64,000 nt of DNA from Chryseobacterium suipulveris (GCF_022811685.1 NZ_CP094532.1:707501-771500); one strand, 5' to 3'; positions 22,699 through 32,555 are shown, counted from the stretch's first letter. Translations and numbers: made by a program. The notes: generated from the sequence alone by a model not told the origin.

Positions 22699-23967
22699 AT
22701 GAAGGGCGAACTGATAGACACCAAAGATTTATTGCAGAACATTAGCGATCATATTCACTTTTTCGCTAAGGATTATTTTCCCGATTCGTGGATCTTGTTG
22801 GGACAGATCGTGCTGAAGTTTCTGTTTTTGGTGGCATTGGTTTATTTCGTTGATTTCATCTTCAAGCTCATCCTTAATTCTGTTTTTCGGATTTTCTTTA
22901 ACAAGGACAAATATCCGGTTCTGAAATCGGTGTACCGTTCCAGGATTACCAATTCCTTTTCGCATCTGCTGGCTTTGCTTTTTGCAAGTTTTGCGTTGCT
23001 GTCGGTTTTTTACAGGCACCCAAAAAGTTTTACTTTTTTGGAAAGGTTGGTCGGGATTGCTATTGTTTTCGTTGTCGCGGGAATGCTTTACAGAGGTTTA
23101 GCTGCCCTCAAAAATTATTCGATCATTCAGAACGACCATTATAGAATTATCGCGCTGAACGCGGTTTCGCAAACGGTCAAAATCTTCGGAATATTTGTTT
23201 CGACGGTAGTTGCGGTTTGTGTGATATTTGGAATCAGCGGATCTGCCATTGTGGGAAGTTTGGGTGCGATCACTGCGGTTTTGGTTTTGGTTTTTCGCGA
23301 TACGATTTTGGGTTTTGTGACGGGAATTCATGTGGCAACATCCAAGAACCTGAAAGTCGGCGACTGGATCGGAATTCCGAAATACAATCTCGAAGGCAAT
23401 ATTCAGGATATCAATCTTTTAACAACGAAAATCCAAAATTTCGACAAAACCATTTCGACCATTCCAACTTACGATTTGCTCACGACAGAAATCAAGAATA
23501 TTCAGGTAATGTCGGAAAGCAACAAACGGCGGATCAAGCGTTCGATTATCTTCAATATTAACTCGTTTAAATTTCTGAGCAGTGAAAATATCGACCAGCT
23601 CGCAAGAATCAATCTGGTCAAAGAATACCTTCTGGAAAAAAAATCCGAAATCGTTGCGGAACGCGAATCGCTTTCCAACCCCGAACTTCTCATTAATGGA
23701 AGACAGTTGACCAATATCGGCGTTTTCCGGGAATATGTCTTTAATTATCTGAAAAACAACGAGCATATCGATCAGGACGAAACCATTCTTGTGCGACAGC
23801 TGGAAAATACCACTCAAGGAATGCCTCTGGAAATCTATTGTTTTACCAACAGTTCCGTGTGGTCCAATTACGAGGATATTCAGGCAGATATTTTCGACCA
23901 CCTTCTCGTAGCGTCCAAAGAGTTTGACCTGCAGATTGTGCAGTTTGCAAAAATGTATGAATCATGA
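22699..23967 (+). CDS. MscS-family mechanosensitive channel
   Basis: A 422-residue membrane protein with about five hydrophobic helices (roughly 30-180) leading into the MscS pore helix and beta domain ([20 protein letters not shown], then [23 protein letters not shown]). The C-terminal cytoplasmic domain continues to the end. It probably releases solutes on hypo-osmotic shock; the extended form resembles YbdG-type channels. The start at 22699 follows a -7 box at leaderless distance. The stop overlaps the pdxJ start (ATGA), so the two are translationally coupled. Confidence 0.88.
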   Translation: MKGELIDTKDLLQNISDHIHFFAKDYFPDSWILLGQIVLKFLFLVALVYFVDFIFKLILNSVFRIFFNKDKYPVLKSVYRSRITNSFSHLLALLFASFALLSVFYRHPKSFTFLERLVGIAIVFVVAGMLYRGLAALKNYSIIQNDHYRIIALNAVSQTVKIFGIFVSTVVAVCVIFGISGSAIVGSLGAITAVLVLVFRDTILGFVTGIHVATSKNLKVGDWIGIPKYNLEGNIQDINLLTTKIQNFDKTISTIPTYDLLTTEIKNIQVMSESNKRRIKRSIIFNINSFKFLSSENIDQLARINLVKEYLLEKKSEIVAERESLSNPELLINGRQLTNIGVFREYVFNYLKNNEHIDQDETILVRQLENTTQGMPLEIYCFTNSSVWSNYEDIQADIFDHLLVASKEFDLQIVQFAKMYES

Positions 23968-24683
23968 CAAAACTTAGTGTAAATATCAACAAAATTGCCA
24001 CCATCAGAAATGCGAGAGGTGGCGAATTGCCGAGTGTGACCGAAGCGGCGATAAAACTTCAGGAATTCGGCGCGCAGGGAATTACTGTTCATCCACGTCC
24101 CGACGAAAGACACATTACCCGGAAAGATGTTTATGACCTGAAACCTTTGGTTCACACGGAATTCAATATCGAGGGAAATCCACACCGACCGTTTATCGAT
24201 ATGGTTCTGGAAATCAAACCGGAGCAGGTAACCCTCGTTCCCGATGCGGACGACGCCATCACGTCCAACGCAGGTTGGGATTGCGAAAAGAATCTCGATT
24301 TCCTGAAATCGGTCATTGCGGAGTTTAAGAGTGCGGGAATCCGAACCTCGATTTTTCTCGATCCAAATCCTGAAATGGTAAAGTTTGCCGCAGAAACCGG
24401 AACCGACAGAATCGAACTTTATACGGAAGCTTATGCCAGGAATTATCTGCTCGATAAAGAAGCGGCTATCAAACCTTATTACGAAACCGCTTTGGAAGCG
24501 ACGAAATTTGGTTTGGGAATCAACGCCGGTCACGATTTGAGCTTAGACAACCTGAAATATTTTGCCGAAAATATCCCGAATCTTTTGGAGGTATCGATTG
24601 GTCACGCCCTGATTTCGGAGGCGCTTTATTTGGGACTGGAAAATACGGTACAGCTCTATCTGAAGCGATTGGCGAAATGGTAG
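23964..24683 (+). CDS. pdxJ: Pyridoxine 5'-phosphate synthase
   Basis: The last step of DXP-dependent vitamin B6 synthesis, joining 3-amino-2-oxopropyl phosphate and deoxyxylulose phosphate. The 239-residue protein starts with [16 protein letters not shown], has [41 protein letters not shown] and [13 protein letters not shown], and ends with [16 protein letters not shown]. All are conserved PdxJ blocks, and the length is typical. It is coupled to mscS by a 4-bp overlap. Confidence 0.96.
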   Translation: MTKLSVNINKIATIRNARGGELPSVTEAAIKLQEFGAQGITVHPRPDERHITRKDVYDLKPLVHTEFNIEGNPHRPFIDMVLEIKPEQVTLVPDADDAITSNAGWDCEKNLDFLKSVIAEFKSAGIRTSIFLDPNPEMVKFAAETGTDRIELYTEAYARNYLLDKEAAIKPYYETALEATKFGLGINAGHDLSLDNLKYFAENIPNLLEVSIGHALISEALYLGLENTVQLYLKRLAKW

Positions 24684-24689
24684 CTTAAA

Positions 24690-25580
24690 ATGAAATTCCT
24701 GAAATTTTTCGCGGTACTTTCCCTTTTAATCCTTTACGGTTGTCAAATCAATTATCCTTTGCTGCAGCCGTGGAAGAACGATCCTGACCGACGAAATTTT
24801 TCGTGGAAAGAAAAAGAAGACTCGATTCATTTGAAGATTGTGGGAGAGAATCTGCAACCTGTCTTTTTTAAAAATAAAGATTCACTGCAGCGCAATTTTA
24901 CCATTACCAGTTATTTTTTTAATGGAAATAATGGCCGGAAAATCAACGCGTGGCTTTTGCAGCCAAAGAGCAAGGTAGCTGATAAATCGGTTTTTGCCCT
25001 CCACGGAAACGCAGGAAATCTCAATACCCAACTTGGCTTTTTTTCAAACCTCACGGATTTTGGCTTCCAGGTTTTTATTTTTGATTACCCCGGATTTGGT
25101 TATTCCGAAGGGAAGCCGACCCGGAAAGCTGCTCTCGAAGATTCTTTTTCGGCGTTTGAATTTTTTCGGAATTTAGATAAGGTGAAGTCCACTTCAAAAA
25201 TTATTTACGGTCAATCCATCGGCGGAAATTTTGCGATTCCCGTTGCCACACAAAACCAGGGAGAAATTGCAGGTTTGGTTTTGGAGGGAACTTTTCTGCA
25301 AACCGACGATATTGCCAATCACTATTTTCCGGTTTTGGGAAGAGTTGCGTTAAAGAATAACTTCGATAACAAGCTGAATATCAAAAGTTTCAAAAAGTCG
25401 GTTTTGGTAATTCACAGCAACGAAGACAAAGTTGTCCCCGAAAAGTTGGGAAAAAAGCTTTTCGAGAATGCCAACGAACCCAAATCTTTTCTTGAAATCG
25501 GCAAGTGCCATATTTGCGGAATCAAGTTTTACGGTGAAGAAATCGCTTCCAGAATCGGGGAGGTGATTTTCGGAAATTAG
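24690..25580 (+). CDS. Alpha/beta hydrolase, predicted lipoprotein
   Basis: A 296-residue serine hydrolase with a lipobox LYGC (Cys18), so it is probably anchored in the envelope. The fold is shown by VFALHGNAGN (oxyanion region), FDYPGFGYSEG, the nucleophile elbow YGQSIGGN, HSNEDKVVP and CHICG (catalytic His). It resembles BEM46/YfhR-type hydrolases. Substrate unknown. It follows pdxJ by 6 bp and is probably in the same operon. Confidence 0.8.
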   Translation: MKFLKFFAVLSLLILYGCQINYPLLQPWKNDPDRRNFSWKEKEDSIHLKIVGENLQPVFFKNKDSLQRNFTITSYFFNGNNGRKINAWLLQPKSKVADKSVFALHGNAGNLNTQLGFFSNLTDFGFQVFIFDYPGFGYSEGKPTRKAALEDSFSAFEFFRNLDKVKSTSKIIYGQSIGGNFAIPVATQNQGEIAGLVLEGTFLQTDDIANHYFPVLGRVALKNNFDNKLNIKSFKKSVLVIHSNEDKVVPEKLGKKLFENANEPKSFLEIGKCHICGIKFYGEEIASRIGEVIFGN

Positions 25581-25584
25581 TTTG

Positions 25585-25592
25585 TATTTTTG
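25585..25592 (+). promoter_or_regulatory. -7 box of a leaderless promoter
   Basis: TATTTTTG followed by GGGA and then the ATG at 25597. This is the same 4-nt spacing as in dusB and mutS2. Confidence 0.55.
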
Positions 25593-25596
25593 GGGA

Positions 25597-25902
25597 ATGA
25601 ATTCCACAATCACAGTTAACGATTTTTCGAAGCATCTTTTTTGGAATGTCGATTTGGAGAAGTTTGATTTGGATAAACATAAAGTCCAAATGATTCAAAA
25701 AGTCTTAGAATACGGCAGGATAAATGATTGGAATCTATTGAAACAATATTACGGATTAGAAGAAATAAAAAATGTTTCTCTTAATTTAAGGAGTTTAGAT
25801 GCTGTCACACTTTCGTTTGTTTCAACCATTTTTAAAATTGATAAATCCAAATTTCGATGCTACAAACACAGACAGTCAGTCGAGAATTATTGGAACTCTT
25901 AG
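25597..25902 (+). CDS. Conserved hypothetical protein, DUF6922-like
   Basis: A 101-residue soluble protein beginning MNSTITVNDFSKHLFWNVD. The F-W-D pattern near the N-terminus followed by KVQMIQKVLEYGRINDWNLL resembles the small DUF6922 proteins seen in Bacteroidota, often near toxin-antitoxin or nucleotidyltransferase genes. Here there is no obvious partner. The ATG chosen lies 4 nt after a -7 box. The name is from memory of the motif and is not secure. Confidence 0.65.
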   Translation: MNSTITVNDFSKHLFWNVDLEKFDLDKHKVQMIQKVLEYGRINDWNLLKQYYGLEEIKNVSLNLRSLDAVTLSFVSTIFKIDKSKFRCYKHRQSVENYWNS

Positions 25903-25937
25903 CTGTTGGTTTTTCCTACAATTTTACTTAATCGCTG

Positions 25938-25976
25938 AAAACTTCAAACCTCAAACTCCAAACCTTAAACTTTAAT
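25938..25976. repeat. Heptamer repeat AACCTCA-type
   Basis: Degenerate 7-bp units AACTTCA, AACCTCA, AACTCCA, AACCTTA lead up to the start of the hydrolase gene. Related units recur at 36.2 and 52.1 kb. Confidence 0.6.
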
Positions 25977-25977
25977 A

Positions 25978-26766
25978 ATGCAAATCCTCCACTCTAAAAT
26001 TTACGGCACCGAAAAATCGGGAACACCGCTTCTGGTTTTTCACGGTCTGTTCGGAATGCTCGATAACTGGGGAAGTTTCGGCAAAGAAATGGGCGAGTTT
26101 TTTCCGGTACACCTTATTGATTTAAGGAACCATGGTAAAAGTTTCCACTCTGAAGAAATGTCGCACGACGATTTGGCGCACGATATCACGCATTACATGG
26201 AGCATTACGGGATCGAAAAAGCCAATTTGCTCGGTCACTCTCTCGGCGGAAAAGCTGTGATGCAGTTCGCGATTAAATATCCGTTAAAAGTCGAGAAACT
26301 CATCGTGGTCGATATCGGTCCGAAAGCTTATCCTCCTCATCACCAGGGAATTATGAAGGCGCTCGAAAGTGTGGATTTTAACAAGGTTACGACAAGGCAG
26401 GAAGTAGAGCAGGTTCTGCAGCAATTTATCCCGGAAAAGTCTGTCATTCAGTTTCTTGCAAAAAATCTGTATTGGACGGAAGACAAAAAATTAGCATGGC
26501 GTTTCAACCTCGAAACACTTTCTTCGAAATACAGTGAATTTGTTTCCAATGCGATAAAGTACGGAGTTTTCACGGGAGAAACTTTGTTTGTTGCAGGTGC
26601 CAAATCCAACTATATCCTTCCGCAGGACGAGTTTCAGATCAAGCAGCAGTTTCCGAATTCTTCCATCGTGAAAATTGAAAATGCAGGACATTGGGTTCAG
26701 GCAGAAAATCCGAAAGATTTCAACGAGGTGGTAAAGGATTTCTTAATGCATAAATTCCAGAATTAA
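25978..26766 (+). CDS. Alpha/beta hydrolase (YbfF-like esterase)
   Basis: A 262-residue cytoplasmic esterase. Key parts are the N-terminal FHGLFGMLDNWGS, DLRNHGKS, nucleophile elbow GHSLGGK, VVDIGPKAYPPHH and GHWVQAENP (catalytic His), which together match the YbfF family of short-chain acyl esterases. There is no signal peptide. The leader upstream is made of heptamer repeats. Substrate not known. Confidence 0.85.
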   Translation: MQILHSKIYGTEKSGTPLLVFHGLFGMLDNWGSFGKEMGEFFPVHLIDLRNHGKSFHSEEMSHDDLAHDITHYMEHYGIEKANLLGHSLGGKAVMQFAIKYPLKVEKLIVVDIGPKAYPPHHQGIMKALESVDFNKVTTRQEVEQVLQQFIPEKSVIQFLAKNLYWTEDKKLAWRFNLETLSSKYSEFVSNAIKYGVFTGETLFVAGAKSNYILPQDEFQIKQQFPNSSIVKIENAGHWVQAENPKDFNEVVKDFLMHKFQN

Positions 26767-26828
26767 TTTGATAATGAGCTAATTGGGAAATTTGAAAATG
26801 TTCTATTTAAAACTACTATTGTAAAATT

Positions 26829-26854
26829 CACCTATCACCCATCACCCATCACCT
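26829..26854. repeat. ATCACCC heptamers abutting the epimerase start
   Basis: Units TTCACCT, ATCACCC, ATCACCC, ATCACCT run directly into the ATG. Despite the shared ATCACCC string they lack the TTTTGTGTAAT half of the 5.8-8.8 kb operator. Confidence 0.55.
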
Positions 26855-27877
26855 ATGATCTTAGTAACCGGCGCAACAGGAATTCTCGGCAGAGTCCTAA
26901 TTTTGGAACTGCAAAAACGCGGTAGAACGGTTCGTGCCACGAAACGAAAATCCAGCAATATTGCCGAAGTGAAAGATTCCTTCAAATTCTATGTCGAAAA
27001 TCCTGACGAAGAATTTGCCAAAATCCAATGGATTGATGTGGATTTTGACGATATCAGTTCCCTGAAGTCGGCATTGGAAGGTGTGGATGAAGTATATCAC
27101 TGCGCTGCAAAGGTGAGTTTTCATCCCGATAAGAAAAGGGAAATGTACCATACCAATATTGATGGAACTAAGAATCTGCTTTACGCTTGCGAAAATTCCT
27201 CGGTAAAGAAATTCTGCTTTGTGAGCTCGATTGCGGTTTTAGACGGGCTTAATGAAAACGGCGAAATGGATGAGAACTCCGACTACAACCCGAAAATCGA
27301 CCATTCTGCTTATGCGGTCTCCAAACATTTTTCGGAGATGGAGGTTTGGCGCGCTTCCGCGGAAGGTCTGAACACCGTGATCATCAATCCTGGAATGATC
27401 GTAGGAAGCGGAAACTGGAACCAAAGCAGCGGCGAACTTTTCGGCACATTCGAGAAAAACGGATTCATCGGAAGCGGCGGAACTTCGTATGTGGATGTGC
27501 GCGATGTTGCCAAAATCGCAGTAGAACTGATGGACAAAAATATCTTCGGTGAAAGATTTATCCTGATTTCCGAGAACGTTCGGTTTTTTGATTTCGGAAA
27601 AATGGTTCGCGGAAAACTGGGTTTAAAAGACCAGAAAATCCTCTCCGCATCAGTTTTAAATCTCGGTAGAATCTTGAGTTTCCTTTTCGGCTGGATGGTT
27701 CCGAAACTGAAAATGGCAAACAAAGTCAATATCGAGGCGATCAGCAATTTCAATAAAATTTCAAATAAGAAAATCGTGGAAAAGCTGGATTACCACTTCA
27801 TTCCCATTTCAGAAAGTATTGATTTTCATTTAAAAAATTATCTTAAAAAAGACGGAAGTTTGAAGACAGCGGACTGA
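26855..27877 (+). CDS. NAD(P)-dependent epimerase/dehydratase family protein
   Basis: A 340-residue extended short-chain dehydrogenase. The Rossmann start is MILVTGATGILGRVL (GxxGxxG), followed by the VYHCAAKVSF region, FVSSIAVL, the catalytic YAVSKHFSE (YxxxK) and INPGMIVGSG. It resembles 3-beta-HSD/dihydroflavonol-reductase-like enzymes widespread in Flavobacteriia. Substrate unknown. It is followed by an acyl-CoA ligase gene, so a lipid-related role is possible. Confidence 0.85.
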   Translation: MILVTGATGILGRVLILELQKRGRTVRATKRKSSNIAEVKDSFKFYVENPDEEFAKIQWIDVDFDDISSLKSALEGVDEVYHCAAKVSFHPDKKREMYHTNIDGTKNLLYACENSSVKKFCFVSSIAVLDGLNENGEMDENSDYNPKIDHSAYAVSKHFSEMEVWRASAEGLNTVIINPGMIVGSGNWNQSSGELFGTFEKNGFIGSGGTSYVDVRDVAKIAVELMDKNIFGERFILISENVRFFDFGKMVRGKLGLKDQKILSASVLNLGRILSFLFGWMVPKLKMANKVNIEAISNFNKISNKKIVEKLDYHFIPISESIDFHLKNYLKKDGSLKTAD

Positions 27878-27933
27878 AGTTAATAATTCTCCCTATCTTC
27901 CGACTAACGACCTCCACCTTCCAACTATTAGAA

Positions 27934-29697
27934 ATGAATCTTACCCAATTCCTCAATACCAATACCGAAAAATTTCCTGAACGCGCCGCAATCGGCTTTA
28001 AGAAAAAAGAAGAATGGAAGGAAATCAACTGGAAAAATTTTCGCAGGATGGTTTTCAAAACCGCAAATGCGCTGAAAAATGCGGGGATTGCCGAGAATGA
28101 CCGTGTCGCGATCTATTCCGACAATTCCGCGGAATGGGTGGTTTTCGATTTGGCGGCGCTTTCTTTGGGAGCGGTGTCGGTGCCGATTTATTCGACCAAT
28201 AACCGCGAACAGGCAGAATATATCCTCAACGATTCTGAAGCGAAAATTATTCTTGTCGGAAATCAGGAACAGTACGATGCCGCGCTTGAAATCCTTCAGA
28301 ATTCCCAATATCTAAAGGAAATCATCATCTCGAAAAAAGCGGTTTGGATCAAGAAAGAACATTCGCAATATCTGGAAGATTTCATCAAAAAAGCCGATGA
28401 AAATTTCGACATCGCTGAAAAAGACGACGAGGATTTGGCGACCATCATCTACACATCGGGAACAACGGGGGTTCCGAAAGGTGTGATGCTCACTCACGGA
28501 AATTTCCACAAATGCTTCGATGCCCATTTCGATTTCTTTAAATTCAAAAATTTCGAAAAGGAACATTCGCTCGCTTTTCTCCCCCTGACACACGTTTTCG
28601 AGAGAAGCTGGACTTTACTTTGTTTGACAGGCGGCGCGAAAGTCTCGTTTCTGGAAAACACCAAACTTATCGCAAGTTGCTTAACCGAAGTGAAGCCCAC
28701 GATGATGTGCTCCGTTCCGAGGTTTTACCAAAAAATTTATGCGGGAGTCAACGAAATGGTTGCAGCAGGTTCCGACATGAAAAAGAAGATTTTCCGTTTT
28801 GCGATGAATACGGGAAGTGAAGTTGCCGAACTGAAGCGGCTCGGCAAATCAGTTCCTTTCGGATTAAATCTCAAGAATGCGATTGCCAATGCTTTGGTTT
28901 TCAAAAAAATCAAAAACAAAATGGGTGGAAAACTTTGGTTCATGCCGTGTGGAGGTGCATCGATTTCTCCCGAGGTGACGAAGTTTTTTGACGCGATGGG
29001 AATCCACATCACCGTCGGTTACGGACTCACCGAAACTACCGCGACATTGACGGCGTTTCCGTTCAAAAATTACGAACACGGAACGGCGGGTATTTCGCTC
29101 GGCGACACTCAAATCAAGATTGGCGAGAATGACGAAATCCTTGCCAAAGGAAGTGGAATTATGAAAGGTTATTATAAAAAACCTACAGAAACCGCCGAAG
29201 TTTTTACCGAAGACGGTTGGTTTAAAACAGGCGATGCGGGAAGGTTTGACGAAAAAGGAAACCTCATGATCACCGATAGAATCAAGGATCTGATGAAAAC
29301 CTCAAACGGGAAATACATTGCTCCGCAACCAATTGAAAACCTGTTGTCGAACGATAACTACATCAATCAGGTGATGGTGGCCGCGGAAGGAAAACCTTTT
29401 GTAACCGCGCTGATTATTCCTAATTTTGAGGCGTTAAAAGAGCAGTTGCCAAAACTGAATATTCCTTTTACGAGTTGGGAAGAAGTGGTGAAACTCGATA
29501 AAGTGAAAGATTTTTACCACCAAAAAATCGAGGAGATCCAGAAGCAGCTTTCGGGTTTTGAAAAGGTGAAGAAATTTGTTCTGATGCCCGCAGAATTCGA
29601 AATCGGAAGCGGCGAAATCACACCAACATTAAAGGTAAAACGAAATGTGGTTCTCGCAAAATATGCGGATTTGATTGAGAAGATGTATCTGCATTAA
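27934..29697 (+). CDS. Long-chain acyl-CoA synthetase (AMP-binding)
   Basis: A 587-residue adenylate-forming enzyme that activates fatty acids to acyl-CoA. The AMP-binding motif IIYTSGTTGVPKGVMLTH is near residue 185, LPLTHVFERSW follows, then GYGLTETTAT, the hinge region GDAGRFDEKGNLMITDRIKD and the C-terminal lysine region (GEITPTLKVKR). The architecture matches FadD15-like/long-chain ligases. No signal peptide. Likely role: fatty-acid uptake or recycling. Confidence 0.9.
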   Translation: MNLTQFLNTNTEKFPERAAIGFKKKEEWKEINWKNFRRMVFKTANALKNAGIAENDRVAIYSDNSAEWVVFDLAALSLGAVSVPIYSTNNREQAEYILNDSEAKIILVGNQEQYDAALEILQNSQYLKEIIISKKAVWIKKEHSQYLEDFIKKADENFDIAEKDDEDLATIIYTSGTTGVPKGVMLTHGNFHKCFDAHFDFFKFKNFEKEHSLAFLPLTHVFERSWTLLCLTGGAKVSFLENTKLIASCLTEVKPTMMCSVPRFYQKIYAGVNEMVAAGSDMKKKIFRFAMNTGSEVAELKRLGKSVPFGLNLKNAIANALVFKKIKNKMGGKLWFMPCGGASISPEVTKFFDAMGIHITVGYGLTETTATLTAFPFKNYEHGTAGISLGDTQIKIGENDEILAKGSGIMKGYYKKPTETAEVFTEDGWFKTGDAGRFDEKGNLMITDRIKDLMKTSNGKYIAPQPIENLLSNDNYINQVMVAAEGKPFVTALIIPNFEALKEQLPKLNIPFTSWEEVVKLDKVKDFYHQKIEEIQKQLSGFEKVKKFVLMPAEFEIGSGEITPTLKVKRNVVLAKYADLIEKMYLH

Positions 29698-29760
29698 TAA
29701 AGATACAAGATACAAGGCAAAAGAAACAAGTTAAAGACTAAAGATTAAAGGCAAAGGAAA
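29698..29760. repeat. Heptamer repeat GATACAA/GTTAAAG-type
   Basis: Degenerate 7-bp units GATACAA (twice), GGCAAAA, GAAACAA, GTTAAAG, ACTAAAG, ATTAAAG follow the ligase stop codon. No gene is present in this 185-bp gap. Confidence 0.55.
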
Positions 29761-29795
29761 TAAAGTCTTTGAAATGGGAATTTTTAAAATGAATT

Positions 29796-29824
29796 CTTAA
29801 AGTGGTCAAATTCGACCACTTAAG
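29796..29824. repeat. AAGTGGTC inverted repeat
   Basis: CTTAAAGTGGTC, a 6-nt loop and GACCACTTAAG form an 11-bp stem with one bulged base. No T-run follows on either strand, so it is a weak terminator candidate; it could be a REP-like element or an operator for the next gene, 58 bp downstream. Confidence 0.5.
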
Positions 29825-29882
29825 ATAAACTTAAAACTCTGCGTACTTTGTGAAATCTTAGTGTACTTTGTGTTAAATAGAT

Positions 29883-30938
29883 ATGGAGCAAGACTTTTTA
29901 GGAAATAAGAACTTCACGGTTTCTTCGCAAACCGTTTCTGCGAGTTGTCCGAGCAATATCGCACTGATTAAATATTGGGGAAAATTCGACAATCAGATTC
30001 CCGCGAATCCGAGCATCAGTTATACTTTGAATCACTGTAAAACCAATACTTCTGTTGAGTTTTTGGCAGATGAAAGTTTTTCCGTCCAGACTTTTTTGGC
30101 GGGAAATGAAGAGAAGAAATTCGCCGAGAAAATCGAAAAATATTTCAGAAATATCGAGGAATACTTACCCTGGATTTTAAAGGGAAAATACATCATCAAA
30201 ACCGAAAACACGTTTCCGCACAGTTCGGGAATTGCGAGTTCTGCATCGGGATTTGGCGCGATTGCAAAATGTTTGATGGAACTCGACGGGATTTTTTCAG
30301 GAATAACCGATGAAGATTCTAAACTAAAAAAAGCCAGTTTCCTCGCTCGTTTGGGAAGCGGAAGTGCGTGCAGAAGTTTATACAACGGACTGATTGTTTG
30401 GGGCGAAACCAAGGAAGTTGCAGGAAGTTCCGACCTTTTTGCGGTTCCTTATCCGAATGAGGAAATCCATTCCATGTTCAAGAAATTTAACGACTGGGTT
30501 CTGCTCATCCACGAAGGCGAAAAATCGGTGAGTTCCACTGTGGGACACGGTTTGATGAAAACCAATCCTTATGCGGAAAGAAGATTTCAAGAAGCCCATG
30601 AAAATTTCACTACACTGAAAGAAATCCTGAAAACGGGCGATATGAGGCGCTTTATCAAACTCGTGGAACACGAAGCACTCACGCTTCACGCGATGATGAT
30701 GATGAGCGACCCTGCCTTTATCCTGATGAAAACGGGAACGTTGGAAGTCATCAACAAAATCTGGGAATTCAGAAAAGCAACCGGACTAGACTTGTTTTTC
30801 ACGCTCGACGCGGGAGCAAATGTTCACCTGCTCTTCCCTGAAGATTCTTCATCCGAAACCATCAAAAGTTTCATCGTGAAAGAACTTTTGCAACACACGC
30901 AAAACGGTGGAGTAGTGAAGGACGAAATGAGGTTTTAA
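29883..30938 (+). CDS. mvaD: Diphosphomevalonate decarboxylase
   Basis: A GHMP-superfamily enzyme that converts mevalonate 5-diphosphate to isopentenyl diphosphate, so the organism uses the mevalonate route to isoprenoids. The 351-residue protein has the signature ASCPSNIALIKYWGK (residues ~21-35), FPHSSGIASSASGFGA (the ATP loop), SGSACRSLYNG and LDAGANVHLL. Length and motifs match MvaD. Upstream is a stretch of CTTTGTG-type intergenic repeat. Confidence 0.93.
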   Translation: MEQDFLGNKNFTVSSQTVSASCPSNIALIKYWGKFDNQIPANPSISYTLNHCKTNTSVEFLADESFSVQTFLAGNEEKKFAEKIEKYFRNIEEYLPWILKGKYIIKTENTFPHSSGIASSASGFGAIAKCLMELDGIFSGITDEDSKLKKASFLARLGSGSACRSLYNGLIVWGETKEVAGSSDLFAVPYPNEEIHSMFKKFNDWVLLIHEGEKSVSSTVGHGLMKTNPYAERRFQEAHENFTTLKEILKTGDMRRFIKLVEHEALTLHAMMMMSDPAFILMKTGTLEVINKIWEFRKATGLDLFFTLDAGANVHLLFPEDSSSETIKSFIVKELLQHTQNGGVVKDEMRF

Positions 30939-30977
30939 GATAAAAATTATTAGAAAATTTTTTGATAAAGCTGGATG

Positions 30978-31033
30978 AAATAAACCCAAATTTGATTACT
31001 CCGTCCCTAAAGGGAGTAAATTTTGGTTTATTT
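30978..31033 (-). repeat. CTCCCTTTAGGG palindromic repeat, copy 1
   Basis: Read on the minus strand it begins AAATAAACC, contains ACTCCCTTTAGGGACGGAGT and ends GGGTTTATTT; the outer arms pair to give a long stem-loop. A close copy lies near 62.7 kb. Looks like a REP-type intergenic element that may also stop transcription after mvaD. Confidence 0.65.
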
Positions 31034-31056
31034 CTAAAAACTAAATTGGATCTAAG

Positions 31057-31536
31057 ATGACCTTTAACAAAACTTTTTTAAAGGAAAGAAGATTTCGCCT
31101 AAACAGAAAGTTTGCGGTGTATCGCTACCTTCCTGAGAAGAAAGTGTTTAGAAAAGGTAATCTGTATTTTTGGCAGTTGCTGTTTTTCCTTGCGGTATTT
31201 ATTTTCCTTTATTGGAAGTTAAAGTCAGATGAATTCTCACCGACTCTATTAATGATATTATTTGTCGTTTCAGTTTTTCTCATCGGATTTCTGGTGAAAT
31301 TTACTTTAAGCCAGATTTTTCCCGAAGTTGTTTTGGATGAGCGTGGAATCAAAATCAGGGGAGTGAAAAAAATTCGTTGGGAAGAGATTTCATCCTTGAA
31401 AATCGATACCAGTTTTGATCTTTTTGCTGACGTTAAACTGAAAAATTCAAAACAGATCCGACAGCGATTAGAAAATTCCAAACCCGAAATACTGCAAAAA
31501 TATTGCAGGTCATTTTTCAAAAAATACAGAAACTAA
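31057..31536 (+). CDS. Two-helix membrane protein with PH-like C-terminal domain
   Basis: A 159-residue protein: a basic N-terminus (FLKERRFRLNRKF), two adjacent hydrophobic helices (about 34-51 and 60-84) and a cytoplasmic beta-rich domain (FPEVVLDERGIKIRG, IRWEEISSLKID) like the bacterial PH/YcxB-type domains that follow two helices. Function unknown. It stands alone between mvaD and a gene-free stretch of about 217 bp in which I see nothing. Confidence 0.7.
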   Translation: MTFNKTFLKERRFRLNRKFAVYRYLPEKKVFRKGNLYFWQLLFFLAVFIFLYWKLKSDEFSPTLLMILFVVSVFLIGFLVKFTLSQIFPEVVLDERGIKIRGVKKIRWEEISSLKIDTSFDLFADVKLKNSKQIRQRLENSKPEILQKYCRSFFKKYRN

Positions 31537-31753
31537 ATGACTCGATGAAAGTTTCGTATTCATTGAATCGCAAAGACTTACTGATCTTTTCCCGATTTTT
31601 AAGTGAGCAAAGAATTGATCTGCAGGCAGATTTTTGAAGCGTGATCTTTCCAAGCTTCATCAGTTCACCTTTGGTGAATGGAACCTTGCTTTCTAGATGG
31701 AGAGTTTTAGTTGAAAAACTTTGCGTTTAACAATGTCGATTCACTTTTGAATT

Positions 31754-31948
31754 TTATTTTTTTCTTGCAAGTTTGCTCATAAAGTGCAGCACGAAAACAA
31801 CGATGATTCCTAAGATTCCTGCCGACATTGAAAGTATGAATTTAGAATTCTCCTCGTGCCAAAAACCCAAATTCCACTCCATTACATAAAGGTTGAAGCC
31901 GATGAAGATCACGAAAAGTGCGAGGAAAATCTTATAGAAAAGTTGCAT
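31754..31948 (-). CDS. Small two-helix membrane protein
   Basis: A 64-residue protein with two hydrophobic helices (MQLFYKIFLALFVIFIGFNL and the C-terminal FILSMSAGILGIIVVFVLHF) separated by a short loop containing MEWNLGFWHEEN, and a basic end SKLARKK. The ATG at 31948 is chosen because the upstream extension of this frame is the 3' end of the MarC gene. It starts 10 bp after the marC stop and is probably co-transcribed. Confidence 0.72.
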   Translation of the reverse strand: MQLFYKIFLALFVIFIGFNLYVMEWNLGFWHEENSKFILSMSAGILGIIVVFVLHFMSKLARKK

Positions 31949-31958
31949 TGTTGCGGTT

Positions 31959-32555
31959 TTAAAATTTAATATACTGCGTAAAAAGCTGCGCGAAATTAGC
32001 GGTAAACAGCTTGATTGAAATCGCCAAAAGTACAATCCCGAAAACTTTCTGCAAAACCTGCAGGGTTCCATCTCCCAATTTTTCTTCGATCCAGTTTGCC
32101 GATTTCAGCACCAAATATACGAAAATGATGTTGATCAGTATCGCCAAAATAATGTTGATGTCGTGGTATGCGGAACGAATGGAAAGAATCGTGGTCAAAA
32201 CTCCCGCACCTGCAACCAGCGGAAACGCGATCGGCACGATGGAAGCAGATTTCGCTTCGGTATTTTTCTGAATTTCGATGCCAAGAATCATTTCTACCGC
32301 GATGATGAAGATTACGAAAGCTCCTGCAATAGCGAAGGAATTCACGTCAACTCCGATCAGTTTCAGGATTTTATTTCCGATGAAAAGAAAGGCAATCATC
32401 AAAGCTGCTGCAACCAACGATGCGCGTTCTGCCTCGATTTTTCCGAATTTTTTCTTGAGTCCAACGATAATCGGAACGGAGCCCACAATATCGATTACGG
32501 CAAAAAGAACCATGGTCGCCGTAAGCGTTTCTTTGACGGAGAAATGTTCTAACAT
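31959..32555 (-). CDS. MarC-family integral membrane protein
   Basis: A 198-residue protein with six predicted helices and MarC/YhgN blocks: FAVIDIVGSVPIIVGL near the N-terminus, LIAFLFIGNKILKLIGV, FAIAGAFVIFIIAVEMILG, and VPIAFPLVAGAGVLTTIL. The family was once linked to multiple antibiotic resistance, but a direct role has not held up; the substrate is unknown. A -7 box TATTTTTG is 21 bp upstream of the ATG. Confidence 0.88.
   Translation of the reverse strand: MLEHFSVKETLTATMVLFAVIDIVGSVPIIVGLKKKFGKIEAERASLVAAALMIAFLFIGNKILKLIGVDVNSFAIAGAFVIFIIAVEMILGIEIQKNTEAKSASIVPIAFPLVAGAGVLTTILSIRSAYHDINIILAILINIIFVYLVLKSANWIEEKLGDGTLQVLQKVFGIVLLAISIKLFTANFAQLFTQYIKF

Noticed and set aside
26829..26854. 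ATCACCC strings as more copies of the regulon operator
   Set aside because: They lack the GTGTAAT half, are tandem 7-bp repeats, and no -7 box lies at the required distance.
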